Assembly (NCBI GenBank): GCA_019828545.1
Contig: JACVRA010000089.1
Coordinates: 62,001 to 126,000 of the forward strand
From: Paracamarosporium sp. OC-R06-R3
Lineage: Eukaryota; Ascomycota; Dothideomycetes; Pleosporales; Didymosphaeriaceae
Direction of reading: 5' to 3'
Length of the DNA stretch: 64,000 nt
Below the pieces are notes generated by a model that was not told where the DNA came from, made no database searches, and was given only the letters and a program-made list of their open reading frames with translations. The translations under genes were made by a program, and so were the position numbers. Positions 12,156 through 22,730 of this stretch are shown here, in pieces. Numbering within the stretch: position 1 is the stretch's first letter; every line of letters begins with the position of its first letter.

Positions 12156-12898
12156 GGTCGAGAAACAATATTGACTGACATTTGTATGAGCTCAACCCCA
12201 CTTGATGCGAAAGCTTTGCGGCGAAAGATCGGAATTGCTCCATACGCGCCTCGATTGCGTGCGAATATTCACGCGGGCGGAACTCCTGGATCTGCCCGCA
12301 TACTGGCCGCTTTGGATCTTTTTGTGGGGGAACCCGTGGGCCCTAAATATAACATAGGCAGGATGCGAAGCGTCGAGAGGATTGATGCGGTCGTGGTGAG
12401 GTTGCACGGTCTACCGTCATTCTTGGTGCGGATGAGGTGCTCGGGATATGCAAGCATGTCATTGGCCAGCGCGCACAAGCATCTGAGACAAACATCAGCA
12501 GAACGATAAGGGATGATTGCAGTATATGACTGGTATTTATATAGACCTATGCATTCGTATGGAGAGGTCGTGGTAGATGCATCCGTGTGGAGAGGCCGTA
12601 GTATAGCGATTAGCCGTGGAACCAGAGCCAGAAAGCAGTGTGCCCGTGGCCGCGTTTAGTACATAATACTGGACGATAAGGAAATCCATGTCATAAGGTT
12701 TCACTCTCCATTAATTATGCTCCTCTCTAAAACATTCACTTCTTAAATGCCAGTATGTTTTGCAAATTGGACAGCCATTGCGTAATGCTGAGCGCATTTT
12801 CCACGACCAACATACCAGAATCTACGAATCATCTTCGATCCCTCGGTTTTCGTATAAAAGGCTCAGATAATGATTGAATTCAATCAGGCATCCTTCCT
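12156..12898. other. Intergenic, 0.74 kb, with a 28-bp tandem duplication
   Basis: Upstream region of the transporter and 3' region of the next gene. No ORF is supported. A diverged tandem repeat lies at 12551-12606. Confidence 0.5.
12551..12606 (+). repeat. Two-copy imperfect tandem repeat, 28-bp unit
   Basis: Unit 1 (12551-12578) and unit 2 (12579-12606) both start GCAT.CGT.TGGAGAGG.CGT. The first 24 bases differ only by four transitions. About 400 bp upstream of the transporter start. Confidence 0.5.
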
Positions 12899-15800
12899 TC
12901 AGGCGATAAATGTTATAATCTGGCCTGATTCGTCCGATTTTCTACATTCCTCTGCAATGCAGGCCCAACAAGTGATACTTCCAAGCACACACGTCTTTCT
13001 TCCTTGTGCAATGGAGATCGCAGTGGCTGCTTGGCGTGCTTGCCAGTTTCCCATTGCAAGGAAGATGCTATGTCCAACTCGAGTCTCGAGTAGTTCAATC
13101 CAATTCTCAATAGCGGTCAGCTTCAGCACCTCTGCGTTGTAACCCATGTCTTTATGATGTACACAACTTGTTTCAGGGTTGGGATCGGTAGCGGGTACCT
13201 GGAAAGTGGAAATATTGTCGACAATCAAGGATGAGTGTCGTAGCGCTTTCAGGATATCAAGATCAGCAACCCATTCGCTTGGCCCTTCTAAGCCTCGTCC
13301 ATGTACGGATACTACCGACTCTAGTAGATAGAGCTCTGTATCTTTCTCTCCAAATTGAGCATGCGTTCCATCTATTGGAACACTTGAGCCAGTAAACCAT
13401 AGGTGCAGACTTGTGTCTTTGAACGAATCTCTGCGATTGCCATCCCAGTCTTCTGCAGCGACGAACGTCCACTGTTGAACGCCAACTTTCTTGATTTTTG
13501 GATTCAGCGGCGCTTGTAACAATGCCGTTCCAGCTCGACCAATATTTCCCATGACATGCCTAATCTTGTGTGACTTAGACCGAGCCTTCACAGGATCAAT
13601 GAGCAATGGCGCAGCGATATACATGGAGTCGCCGCTCGAAATTGCCATGGTATCCATCATGTGGGAAGAAGGTATGTTAAATATTCCAGACTCGCAGAAA
13701 AGAACGCAAGACAAGGTCCCAGGAAGTTGTAGATCGTAAGGGAGCAGGCAACTCTCAGCAACTCCGAGTGATCTTTTGAGCTGGTTAAATGTTCGCTGAA
13801 ACTTCTTACTTTTATCGCTTCGAGGTGCTTCCCAAGAACTATGAATGCCTACGAAGGCTTCCCGAAATTGATCTGACGGCTCACCTTCATTGCTGTCTGG
13901 AAACCAAAAATTCTTGTCGCTATTGCTGCCCACTTGAAATATTTCCTTGTCGCGTTGTTGGCCATGCGCTTTCTCAGAATCTGTAGGAAGCCAGTGAGCT
14001 CTGGAAAGGGGATAGTCGAGCTCCAAGAGTTTTATCGCAATGGTTGCGCTTGGTAACAATGCATAAACTTTATGGATAGTGGCGATAGCTCTCAAGGATC
14101 CCACGCAATCGGTACCTAGCGAACAAAGCCCATCGATGAATACTGACAGATAGTCATCCGTGAGCTGGTTTTCGTCTTGAAATACTGCTTCTAATACGCG
14201 AAAGTCGACCGTGTCTGGTATCTTCGGCTCTGCTTCGCTCTTTCGAAGAAAGAGTGCCACATCGTGAATGTCACCAAAATAAGGCGAACAATGATTTACT
14301 TCCTCAGATAACGAACCCCGGTGCCAGGCGTCTAGCCTTTCAGTTATTTTATTCAAACCGCGCCAAAAAACCCTCATTTTGCCTCTCTTCTTCGTGGTAG
14401 TGAGTTTCTCGTCTTCAATTGAGAAAACAGCTTCTCCTAAGCTCTCAAAATGACGACGCTGAGCCTCAAAACTTTCTCTCGCCTGAGTGTAAGTGTCTTC
14501 AATCTTGCTAAACGGACCCATAACAGGTGCAGTCTCCTTATTCTTTGCGTCCAACATGCTTGAGAAAGTCATCCGTTTCCGGTAACCCAAACTACTACCA
14601 ATCGCTATACCTCTTGTCTCTATTTCAGATTCAGAATATTTTTCAGGGTGACTGTGAATCCAGCGGGCGTAAGAGAACTGGGGTTGGCTCGTGCCGTCAT
14701 TTCTCCTCTTAACTGTTTCTACATGCGGGAAGACTGAGGCAAACTCTTCTCGGCCAGTAACCGCCGAGACATAGCGAATGATGACGTGATTCTTGTATGT
14801 TTCTTGAGTCTTCAAGAGCTCTCGTAGAAACCTTATCTTTTTTTCTTCATGTTTCAGGGCGTAGAAGGTATGAAGAGTCTGAGAAAGCCCAAAAAAGGGG
14901 ACAAGGTGTTTCCCAAGCAGCGCTTTCGAGCCATATAGCCGACCCACATTTATCAAGCGCTTATTTAAGGATCTTTCATCGCCTTCCGAATCCAAATAGT
15001 CCTGCGCGGCTTTGGCTAGCAATGCAAGCCAGGTTGTGTCGAAGAGCTGAAATGCCCGCGGCTTGGTTGGTGCTATAAGCGTTGAAATATTTTTTTCTAA
15101 CCGGATGATCCATTTCAAAACACTCTCGCTTATGGATTCATCCGTTTTCCAAACTCCCAGTAGACATCCAATGACACTTTGCATGAATTCAGATAATGAA
15201 ACCCGGTTTTGCACGCCTCTTAACCTCCCAGTGCGTGGGACTGGATCTCCATAGTATCGGAGATGGGCCAATGGTAAAGACCAATGAAGACCTGAGAGCA
15301 TCGCATTACCCACTAGACCGATTGTAAGTATGCCAGACTTAGGTACTAATGGATCATTGAATTCAGAAAACATGTTCGGGTCCCCAAGGAGATTTATATC
15401 CGGATATAAGTGCCACGCATTGAGGCCTAGCAGCAGCCCTCCGGTTTGCATCTTCTGTGGAGACCCCTTTAGTAGTCGCTCTGTACCTTCTAAAGCATTC
15501 ATCCAAGCTTCAATTACGCTGCTGTACAAGCTTGGCCGGCTATTCACTCTGTTGTTGCTTTTACTGACGATTTGGTCTAGTTGGTTTTGACGGACAAGAA
15601 CAGTTGGACTCCTATCTGCAATACGGAGCCAGGATCGGGCACTGTCGTCCCATTCGCCAATATGCGTGCGGGTAATGGTCTGGAGTGAGGCAAGATACGA
15701 AGTGCAAGCTGCTACGCTCATACTCCCCTCATCGCGGAAACTCTCTTGAATCTCCAGTTTTCGACTTTGCAACATCTCTTCCCATATAGAAATGGCATCT

Positions 15801-16234
15801 TTCTGATCCCAAATTCTCGCCAGCATACAAGCTAGTAGATGAACCTGGAGTGCTCCAGAGCCTGATGTTGCAGCCGCCCAGATACTGGCTGCGTCGATAC
15901 CCGATTGTTTTGTGAACATTCCCGAGGCTTTAGGGATCGATGATGCCGTTTTCTCTGCGATCTCAGATGCTCGTATACCATATGCTCGGAGCAGTTGGGG
16001 CGTTGAGGGGACAATAGGTTCGAAGATCGCACCAAGCTTTCTTGCTGTCTGGTGGATGTGCCCTTCCTCTGCCTCATGCTTACGGAAAGCGGAGAGGCTT
16101 TTTCCAACATTGATAAATTCTTGAGGAGGAACAACTTTGAGCAGCGAAAAGTCGACATTAATGTTCGCTAAGGCGACGGTGTTCTCGTTGCTGCCTGTGA
16201 TGGCCGATAACGTCAACCGCCCGAAGGACGCCAT
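12899..16234 (-). CDS. Large conserved fungal protein of unknown function, single exon
   Basis: One uninterrupted reading frame of 1,111 residues starting at an ATG (MASFGRLTLSAITGS). Its length and the absence of alternative long frames make it secure as a gene. I do not recognise a catalytic domain. The N-terminus has the 'ALANINVDFSLLKVVPPQEF' and 'GHIHQTARKLGAIFEPIVPSTP' segments that I associate with a family of large ascomycete proteins of unknown role. The middle is mixed alpha/beta with possible membrane-proximal hydrophobic stretches (TIGLVGNAMLSGLHWSLPLAH) but no clear signal peptide. The C-terminal half contains an 'HLWFTGSSVPIDGTHAQFGEKDTELYL' stretch and ends VLGSITCWACIAEECRK, close to a cysteine pair. 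The gene lies tandem to the transporter with 743 bp between them. Confidence 0.8.
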   Translation of the reverse strand: MASFGRLTLSAITGSNENTVALANINVDFSLLKVVPPQEFINVGKSLSAFRKHEAEEGHIHQTARKLGAIFEPIVPSTPQLLRAYGIRASEIAEKTASSIPKASGMFTKQSGIDAASIWAAATSGSGALQVHLLACMLARIWDQKDAISIWEEMLQSRKLEIQESFRDEGSMSVAACTSYLASLQTITRTHIGEWDDSARSWLRIADRSPTVLVRQNQLDQIVSKSNNRVNSRPSLYSSVIEAWMNALEGTERLLKGSPQKMQTGGLLLGLNAWHLYPDINLLGDPNMFSEFNDPLVPKSGILTIGLVGNAMLSGLHWSLPLAHLRYYGDPVPRTGRLRGVQNRVSLSEFMQSVIGCLLGVWKTDESISESVLKWIIRLEKNISTLIAPTKPRAFQLFDTTWLALLAKAAQDYLDSEGDERSLNKRLINVGRLYGSKALLGKHLVPFFGLSQTLHTFYALKHEEKKIRFLRELLKTQETYKNHVIIRYVSAVTGREEFASVFPHVETVKRRNDGTSQPQFSYARWIHSHPEKYSESEIETRGIAIGSSLGYRKRMTFSSMLDAKNKETAPVMGPFSKIEDTYTQARESFEAQRRHFESLGEAVFSIEDEKLTTTKKRGKMRVFWRGLNKITERLDAWHRGSLSEEVNHCSPYFGDIHDVALFLRKSEAEPKIPDTVDFRVLEAVFQDENQLTDDYLSVFIDGLCSLGTDCVGSLRAIATIHKVYALLPSATIAIKLLELDYPLSRAHWLPTDSEKAHGQQRDKEIFQVGSNSDKNFWFPDSNEGEPSDQFREAFVGIHSSWEAPRSDKSKKFQRTFNQLKRSLGVAESCLLPYDLQLPGTLSCVLFCESGIFNIPSSHMMDTMAISSGDSMYIAAPLLIDPVKARSKSHKIRHVMGNIGRAGTALLQAPLNPKIKKVGVQQWTFVAAEDWDGNRRDSFKDTSLHLWFTGSSVPIDGTHAQFGEKDTELYLLESVVSVHGRGLEGPSEWVADLDILKALRHSSLIVDNISTFQVPATDPNPETSCVHHKDMGYNAEVLKLTAIENWIELLETRVGHSIFLAMGNWQARQAATAISIAQGRKTCVLGSITCWACIAEECRKSDESGQIITFIA

Positions 16235-18379
16235 GAGGCTGAAGGCAGCAAATAAGTTCGAGTAAAGGTCTTAATGAGATAAGATGCCTCAGAGGTGCGA
16301 CTCAGGACAGTCAGAAGGTAATGTGTTGGTGGGTTTCCTCAGGCTTATATGCGTCATGTTCAGCCTTGTCAGCGGCTGTGCATCGATCGAGAAGGCGCGA
16401 TGGTCAACACACTGCAGACGTACATACATGTGTACATCGCTTGATTGGATACGGTAAGGCCAAAGAACATGTACGTTTAACACTCGAATGCTGGTTTCCA
16501 GCAGGTGGAGAGACAAATCCTATCATCGACTCATCCAAAAGGGTGTGCGGGGTTACTGTTTCACACAAATCCACACACCAAGCCCCCTCTCTTCCAAAAA
16601 TCACAATGTCATCATCTTTCTGGATGCTAATAGAAACGGAGTTGTACAACTGATGTGACATATTCTTTCTGCCTCAGTTGTTTTCGAAGATCAAAACAGG
16701 GTGTTTATCGGCACAGTCGAGACGAAACGTACAGATATCTGATTAGGTGGAGAAGTTTACTAACAGCAGGGGCAAGCGACGAGCTGATCTACCTCACATT
16801 AGGTTGCCTCCACGGCGATTAACAGACAAGCTGCGAGGCGCCTGCGCTCAGAACGTGGCCCGAGTCAATCCTTGAGTAACGCATCAGCCTAGCCTCAACA
16901 TTCCGAGCCTACTATTGTGCTTGGTAGACCATTGCAGTTCGCACGAGGGATCGCTGCGACGGGAAGAACATCCGCACCCTAAAGTCGCCGAATAGCCCTC
17001 GTGTCACCTTTCATCTATTAGGCCCAAATATCAGGCGATTGCTTGGCTTAAACCTAACACCATTTTCGCGTGTTACGATAGGTAAGCTGAAGATGTCCGT
17101 CCGCCACATGAAACAGGAATTCTATAGGAGGGAGTAGTAACACATCTCGACACGATAAAAGCCCAGCCATACCCTTCACATGCCTACCTGTCACAACGTG
17201 AGGCCGTAGAGGCTATAGGAGCATGGTATTCGATCAGGTATATCGTCCGTGAAGTATGACTTAACCAACCAGACTCGATCTCCAGCCTAGCCCACTATCA
17301 CGGGCGCCAACACACATAATCACGTGACACCACCCCAACACCAGCACCAATAAAACCGCATCTCCACCACCGTTCCCCCTCACGACACCCGAAGCGCTCA
17401 GCCCAGGCGAACGTAATGCGCACAACGCCACGCTTCTTCTTCTCCGCCGCAGCCACTGATTCGCCGACCCATCCTGGAAGCCGGTAAACTCAAATAAAGC
17501 GGTCGGTCTGGAGACCTCTCCTCAGCGGCTACACAAACACGTACCAAATCTTCCGAGTACGAGAACGCCCACGCTACTTTCCAGACATCATCATTCCCAT
17601 CCCCATGCAAATCGTTCCTAGCACGAGTCCCGCGATCTAAGAACATATCGCTCATCTACCCATCTACACAACTATCACCCCTCAGCATCCCTTTCACATG
17701 ATCCAATCACTCCTATCAACATTAGAAACGCACCGTCGCTTCGCTTCGTGAAACCTGCCGCCTGCAGGCAGTCAGCGTAACGCCGTCGCAAGCGAGGCGC
17801 AGTCCTTGCATCGACGCTCGGTCGTGTCTCACACCAACAACATGAGTGGAACCAGAGAGACGAGTCAATACGTGAGATACCTTTGAATTGTCTTTCGTAT
17901 TTTGTCTGTTTGAGAGAGGCAAAGTTGTAGTGTAGTATATTCCAGCAGATACAAGCAAGGAAAGAGTAGAAGCGCGAGCGCCCAGTCGTGTGCAAGCAAG
18001 CAGGCATGTCGAGCCAGCGAGGAGCGAGCTCGCATCGCAAGCCGTCCAAGCCAGCCAGCCATGCATGATCCTTCCTTTCCACCTTTTCCCTCCCCCCCTC
18101 CGTCCTCACAAAAGAAATGTCCCCGAGCCGCCTCGCCTCTTGCCCACCAAAGTATCCATTTTGTAACCATCCACAGGTATCAACGCCGGGTATGCAGGTA
18201 GAGATAGGTGATTCACCAAATATGTGTTTGATTGACACAAAAGACAAGAAAATGGAAGGTGAAAAAGCGAACATTTACACAGGCAAGAAAAAGTAAAAAG
18301 GAGAGCTGGTACCAACGCCGTGGAATGCAGAAAGAGAGAGAGAGCCTTCTTGGATGGTTGCCGCAGAATCGTTAAGTCG
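16235..18379. other. Intergenic, 2.1 kb
   Basis: No coding region I can support. Short frames on both strands lack domain character and splice partners. It contains a CACGTGAC E-box-like site near 17323 and pyrimidine-rich runs near 18070. A non-coding transcript cannot be excluded. Confidence 0.45.
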
Positions 18380-20946
18380 TCATAGGTCGTCGTCGAGGTC
18401 GATGGCATCCGGGTTCGCAGCGGGAGCAGATGCGTCAGGCTTGATGTTGCCGCCTTGGGGACCGGTGCTGGCGGCGACGAAGCCGGCGGGTGCTTTTGCT
18501 TGGCGCTCGAGGGCCGCCATTGCGTCGTCGCCGTTGGTCGCCTCGCCGTTGACGTGCTCGCCGTCTCCGTTCTGCTGACCTCGTGCGACGGCTTGGGAAG
18601 CGATGAAACTGACGTCGGTGCTAGGTGTTGTTAGTACCAGGTTGACAGATAGAAGAAGTTTGGAAATACATACTTGTACTGAGCTTGAACACTCCGCTTG
18701 ATCCGAAGCATCTCCTTATAAGTGTCCTCGTTTCCGTGTTGAACTTCGAACGATTCCCACTTCTTCCAGAACTCTGGACTGGTTCTCGGATCGCAGAATT
18801 GGCTCGCATGGCCATAGATAGCTCGTGCTCTGTCGATTTCACCCAACCGTCTCTCCATCTCGGCGAACTTCAGACACATCTCCTTGGCCTCATTGTCAGG
18901 CAGGGCTGATATGGCGCGCTCGTAAATAGGTCTCGTCGAGGTAAGACCGAAGTTGGAGGCCGACTTGGTGATGTAGAAGTTGAACATCTCCATGCGATCC
19001 TCGTCAGCAACTGCTTCCGTAGCACGTTGGTATATACGCATGGCGTGTCGTGCTAAACCTCGATCTTCTTCCAGTGCGCCGTACATGAGGTACAGTACTT
19101 TTGCGAATTTGGGGGGGCATCCCTCCACAGCTTGCTCGAACAGATCTCGCAATCGTTCCATCCCAATCTTTCGGTCCACAGCTTTAGTCAGATACAGGTT
19201 CCATATCTCGAAGGCGACGGGGTAGCTGAACAGATCCAACCCTCTCTCGTAGACCTTGAAGCAATCTTCGAAATACTTATTCTCCTCCAGTAGATTGGCA
19301 TAGTTTACGACAGTCTGCGGCGTGGCGATGCGAAGCTCGAACACTCTCTCATACACCTTCTTGGTCTCTTCCAGCGTGCTCACACTTTCCACGAGGTCGA
19401 GATAGACACTCCATAGCTTCCAGCTCTTGTGCACTCTCTGTTGCGGCGTCAACGACTCGTCAAAGTAGTCGACAGTAGACCGTTTCGGAGCCTGTGTCGC
19501 CTTGGCGATAATCTCGACGGCCTTGTCGAAGTTCTCGTGGCGAAGCTCCATCTCAACCCACTCGCACCACATCTCGGCTAGTTCGGCGACCGACTTGAAG
19601 GGCACCTTTACCGCCTTTTCCATGATGACACGGGCATTTCGAAGGTCCCCGCCGGCTTCGTAAAATTTTGCGTATGCAGTCCACAGCTCATGAAACTTGC
19701 CGACTGCCTTTTTGGGATTTATGGCGGCTATGGCGTCGGTGTACGTCTGCACCACCTCTTTGCTGTTGTCGCCCCACAACGCAACACGCTTCTCCCATTC
19801 AATAACATTATGCGGGTTCTGTCTTAGCATAACATCGTTCAATAGGAAAGGCCGGCGCTGCATTAGCGACTCGAAGCGAACCATCCGGATGTCCAGGTCC
19901 GCATCGGCGTCTTGATCCACTTTGTCCTTATCGGACCGAGCGGCAGCCTCTTGCAGCTTAATGCCTATCAACGTCTCCTCGGCCTCGACGTACGTGTCGA
20001 AGACGACAGAGAAGTCTCGGACGGTCATGACGGTGGTGATGCCCTCCTCGAACACATCACGGGCTTTTTCGTACTCGTTCTTGTTCATCCAGTAGCGCGC
20101 CAGTCCGACCCACAGGATGCCACGCTGGTCAGGGAACTTGGAGATGCCGCTCCTGATGATCTTCTCGACATCGATGCCGCTGTCGTCGCCGGTTTCAATT
20201 TCCTTGGCGTGGTCGATGAGCAGGTCGATCATCTCAGTCCAGAACTGGAAAGGTCCTTTTGCTTCCTTGCTCTTGAACTTGGGGTTGTTGAGAATTTCCA
20301 TGTACTTTCTGACGGCCTCGGTGTACTTGCGCATGTCCTTGAGCAATTCGATGAAATCTTCCGCGTCTTCCGGGTGTATCTGCATGTAGCGCCGCCATAT
20401 CTTGACAGCCGTTTCCCCCGAGGCGGACGTTGCGAACGGTCTGTAGAGCGCCCAGATGCGGTTGTGTTGCGTGAGAGGAAGTGCCCGTAGAGCGCGGTCG
20501 AAGATGCGGCGGGTCGTAGTAACGAGCGGCTGCTGCATGAGGAAGTTGAGGTACATCTCCCAGATGCGCGGCATCTTGTTCAGCAACACGAGGGCGCGCT
20601 CGAACAGGGCATTGACCTTGACATAGTGCGGCGCGTACTTTGCGGGATTCTTCTTCTCGAGGTGCTTGGTGCGCAGCTCGAGGTAGAGCTTCCAGAGCTT
20701 GTAGGAGCGCGGCAGGGTGGTGCAGGCGCGCTCAAGCACGAAGGCCTGCTCCAGCAGACTTCCGCGCGACTTCTTGAAGCTGTAGTAGTCCAGCCACGGC
20801 TTGACGCTGCCGGGGTTGCGCTGTATGTCCTGCTCGTAGGCGACGTCCTGGTCGTTGATGAGGAAGAGGTCGCTGGCGCGCTCCATCTTGCGTTTGGGCG
20901 GCCGCGAGAGGCTCGCCGTGACGGTGCGAAGCAGCTCGCCAGGCAT
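18380..20946 (-). CDS. SYF1: Pre-mRNA-splicing factor SYF1 (HAT-repeat NTC component)
   Basis: Two exons (20946-18674, 18620-18380) with a 53-bp intron encode 837 residues. The frame is open further upstream, but only to a TTG, so the ATG at 20946 (MPGELLRTV) is chosen; 20886 is an alternative. The protein is almost entirely half-a-TPR (HAT) repeats, with recurring W..Y..FE/Y units such as VKPWLDYYSFKKSRG, RSYKLWKLYLELR, RIWEMYLNFLMQQP and KSWKLWSVYLDLVES. The order and spacing match yeast Syf1 and human XAB2, a scaffold of the Prp19-associated NineTeen Complex in the spliceosome. The second exon, missed by a simple reading, restores 'QAQYNTDVSFIASQAV' and an acidic tail ending DLDDDL. It is divergent from VMA8 with a 381-bp shared promoter. 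Confidence 0.95.
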
Positions 20947-21327
20947 TGTGTCGCCGACGTAGGCGTGGGAGGCCCGCGGTGGGCTGGGAGCGAGAGAAGC
21001 GTGCGTCTTCGAGGCGGCTGCGAAGGTGGAGATGGAGGTCAAAGTTCTGAGGGAGACTTGGGACGGGCGGTCAGCAGACGGGGCCACGGCCAATGGCAGC
21101 CCGCGGCGCGACGCAAAACACGGGCCACGGCAGCAACACGACCAGCAACGCCGGCCGGCCTAACTGCCTGCAGCTCTGAGCTGTGCCGTCATCTGGAACA
21201 TTCACCCACCGCTGCGTCCCGCCCCGATCCTGCAGCCCATCGTGCCCCCGAGCACTGCGACGCATTCCGGCCCATCCTCTGTTGGCTCCGTCAGCCCGCC
21301 TCTCGGTCGGCCCACCAGCATCTCGCC
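20947..21327. promoter_or_regulatory. Shared SYF1/VMA8 bidirectional promoter
   Basis: A 381-bp GC-rich gap between two divergent start codons. No TATA box stands out. This is inference from gene arrangement. Confidence 0.5.
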
Positions 21328-22320
21328 ATGTCAGGCAGCGGGGTATGCATCAACCAAGCTATGCTGCAGCACCACTGACACCACCATCAGGCGAGAGAGT
21401 CCGTCTTCCCCACGCGCCAGACGCTGGGGTTGATGAAGAGCAAGCTCAAGGGCGCCCAGACCGGCCACGACCTGCTCAAGCGCAAGAGCGAGGCACTTAC
21501 AAAGTATGCCGTGTCCCTTCGTCATTGCATCGGGCGCATGGAACCCTGCTAACCTATCATCCACAGACGCTTTCGAGGTCCGACCGCGCCTCAACATCTG
21601 CCCTATATTGCTTGCAGCTAAAACAACTCGCAGAAATCACACGCCGCATCGATGAGGCAAAGCGCAAGATGGGACGGGTGATGCAGATTGCCGCCTTCTC
21701 CCTCGCCGAAGTCACGTATGCCGTCGGCGGCGACATTGGCTACCAGGTCCAGGAGTCGGCCAAGCAAGCGCGGTTCCGCGTACGCACCAAGCAGGAGAAC
21801 GTCTCGGGTGTCTTCCTGCCCGCTTTCGAGAGCTATACCTCCGAGACCGCCAACGACTTCGCACTAACGGGCTTGGGCAAGGGTGGTCAACAAGTGCAGA
21901 GATCACGAGAGACATATGCAAGAGCTGTGGAGACACTGGTAGAATTGGCTAGTCTGCAAACTGCCTTTGTTATCCTGGACGAGGTAATCAAGGTCGTCAA
22001 TCGACGTGTAAACGCCATGTGGGTATCTTCCTCCAACGCCATGAACAATCAGCTGACGAGCTCAAAGCGAGCACGTCATCATACCAAGAACAGAAAATAC
22101 TATCAAGTACATTAACTCGGAGCTCGACGAACTGGACAGAGAGGAATTTTACAGACTGAAGAAGGTTTCGGGAAAGAAGCAAAGGGACGCCGCCGAACAG
22201 GAACTTGAGCGTGAAAAGTCAAAGAGGGACGCTGGGGCAGAGGAAAAGGAACATGCGGCTGCAGAGGCGGAGACGCAAGACTTACTCGGAGACCAAGATA
22301 ACGAGGATGTTATCTTCTAA
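21328..22320 (+). CDS. VMA8: V-type proton ATPase subunit D
   Basis: Five exons: 21328-21342, 21391-21503, 21567-21577, 21634-22018 and 22068-22320, giving 258 residues. The protein reads almost identically to fungal Vma8, with 'PTRQTLGLMKSKLKGAQTGH' at the N-terminus, KSEALTKRFREITRRIDEAK over the microexon, then MGRVMQIAAFSLAEVTYAVG, 'VFLPAFESYTSET', LGKGGQQVQRSRETYARAVE and NTIKYINSELDELDREEFYR, ending in a charged coiled tail. Subunit D is the central rotor shaft of the V1 sector, coupling ATP hydrolysis to proton pumping in vacuoles and endosomes. Exon 1 is only 15 nt (MSGSG) and exon 3 only 11 nt; without the latter, KRFRE is lost and the frame breaks. The first four introns are 48-63 bp. 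Confidence 0.95.
21567..21577 (+). other. VMA8: 11-nt microexon of VMA8
   Basis: The exon ACGCTTTCGAG is flanked by a CCACAG acceptor and a GTCCGA donor. It completes K and supplies R-F-R plus the first base of E, exactly the residues conserved at this point in subunit D. Confidence 0.85.
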
Positions 22321-22337
22321 GGGTGTGAACTTGTGGT

Positions 22338-22581
22338 CTATCGACGGTAGTACGGCGGACGGTAGAACGGCGGGTGCCAGACCGTAGGATCGAACTGCCT
22401 ATGAGGATCATCATGGCGAATGACCCACGGTGCTCGCCTTGGATACAAGTGCATGGGGCGCCTCTTTTCGGCTTCGCGCGCATTCTTACGGAAATCTTCT
22501 GCAGTGCGTTTGTCAATGAAGCCGTTGGCGGGAACAGCTGTGCCTTCGGGGACTGTGATGACACCCTTGGCTTCTCTACCC
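22338..22581 (-). CDS. C-terminal coding exon of a small basic protein with no visible 5' exon
   Basis: Read on the minus strand from a TTTAG acceptor at 22582, the exon stays open for 81 codons to a TAG at 22338. The peptide looks genuinely coded: GVITVPEGTAVPANGFIDKR, then TAEDFRKNAREAEKRRPMHL, YPRRAPWVIRHDDPHRQF and DPTVWHPPFYRPPYYRR at the end. Arg/Pro/Tyr richness and the motif style suggest a small mitochondrial or RNP-associated protein, but I do not recognise the family. The frame has no ATG before residue 42 and meets a TAA just above the acceptor, so an upstream exon is needed. Only 144 bp separate it from the U1A-like gene's stop, and I find no ATG-initiated exon of the right phase there. 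Its stop is 18 bp beyond the convergent VMA8 stop. It may be a degenerate gene or have its first exon further upstream. Confidence 0.5.
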
Positions 22582-22730
22582 CTAAATTACGTGTGAGTAT
22601 GTGCTTTGATCCATGTACCAGTACTATGTAGTTGAGAAACCCTGTATTGAGTTATGGTATCATAATAGCATCATAGCAGCACTTGAGCTGCAGTAATTAA
22701 AGTACAAACGCCAAATCCACATGCAGGAAC

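Noticed and set aside
17398..18274. Several overlapping minus-strand frames in the 2-kb gap
   Set aside because: Low-complexity translations with no domain and no consistent splicing.
20947..21093. N-terminal extension of SYF1
   Set aside because: The open frame there begins at TTG; the first ATG is at 20946.
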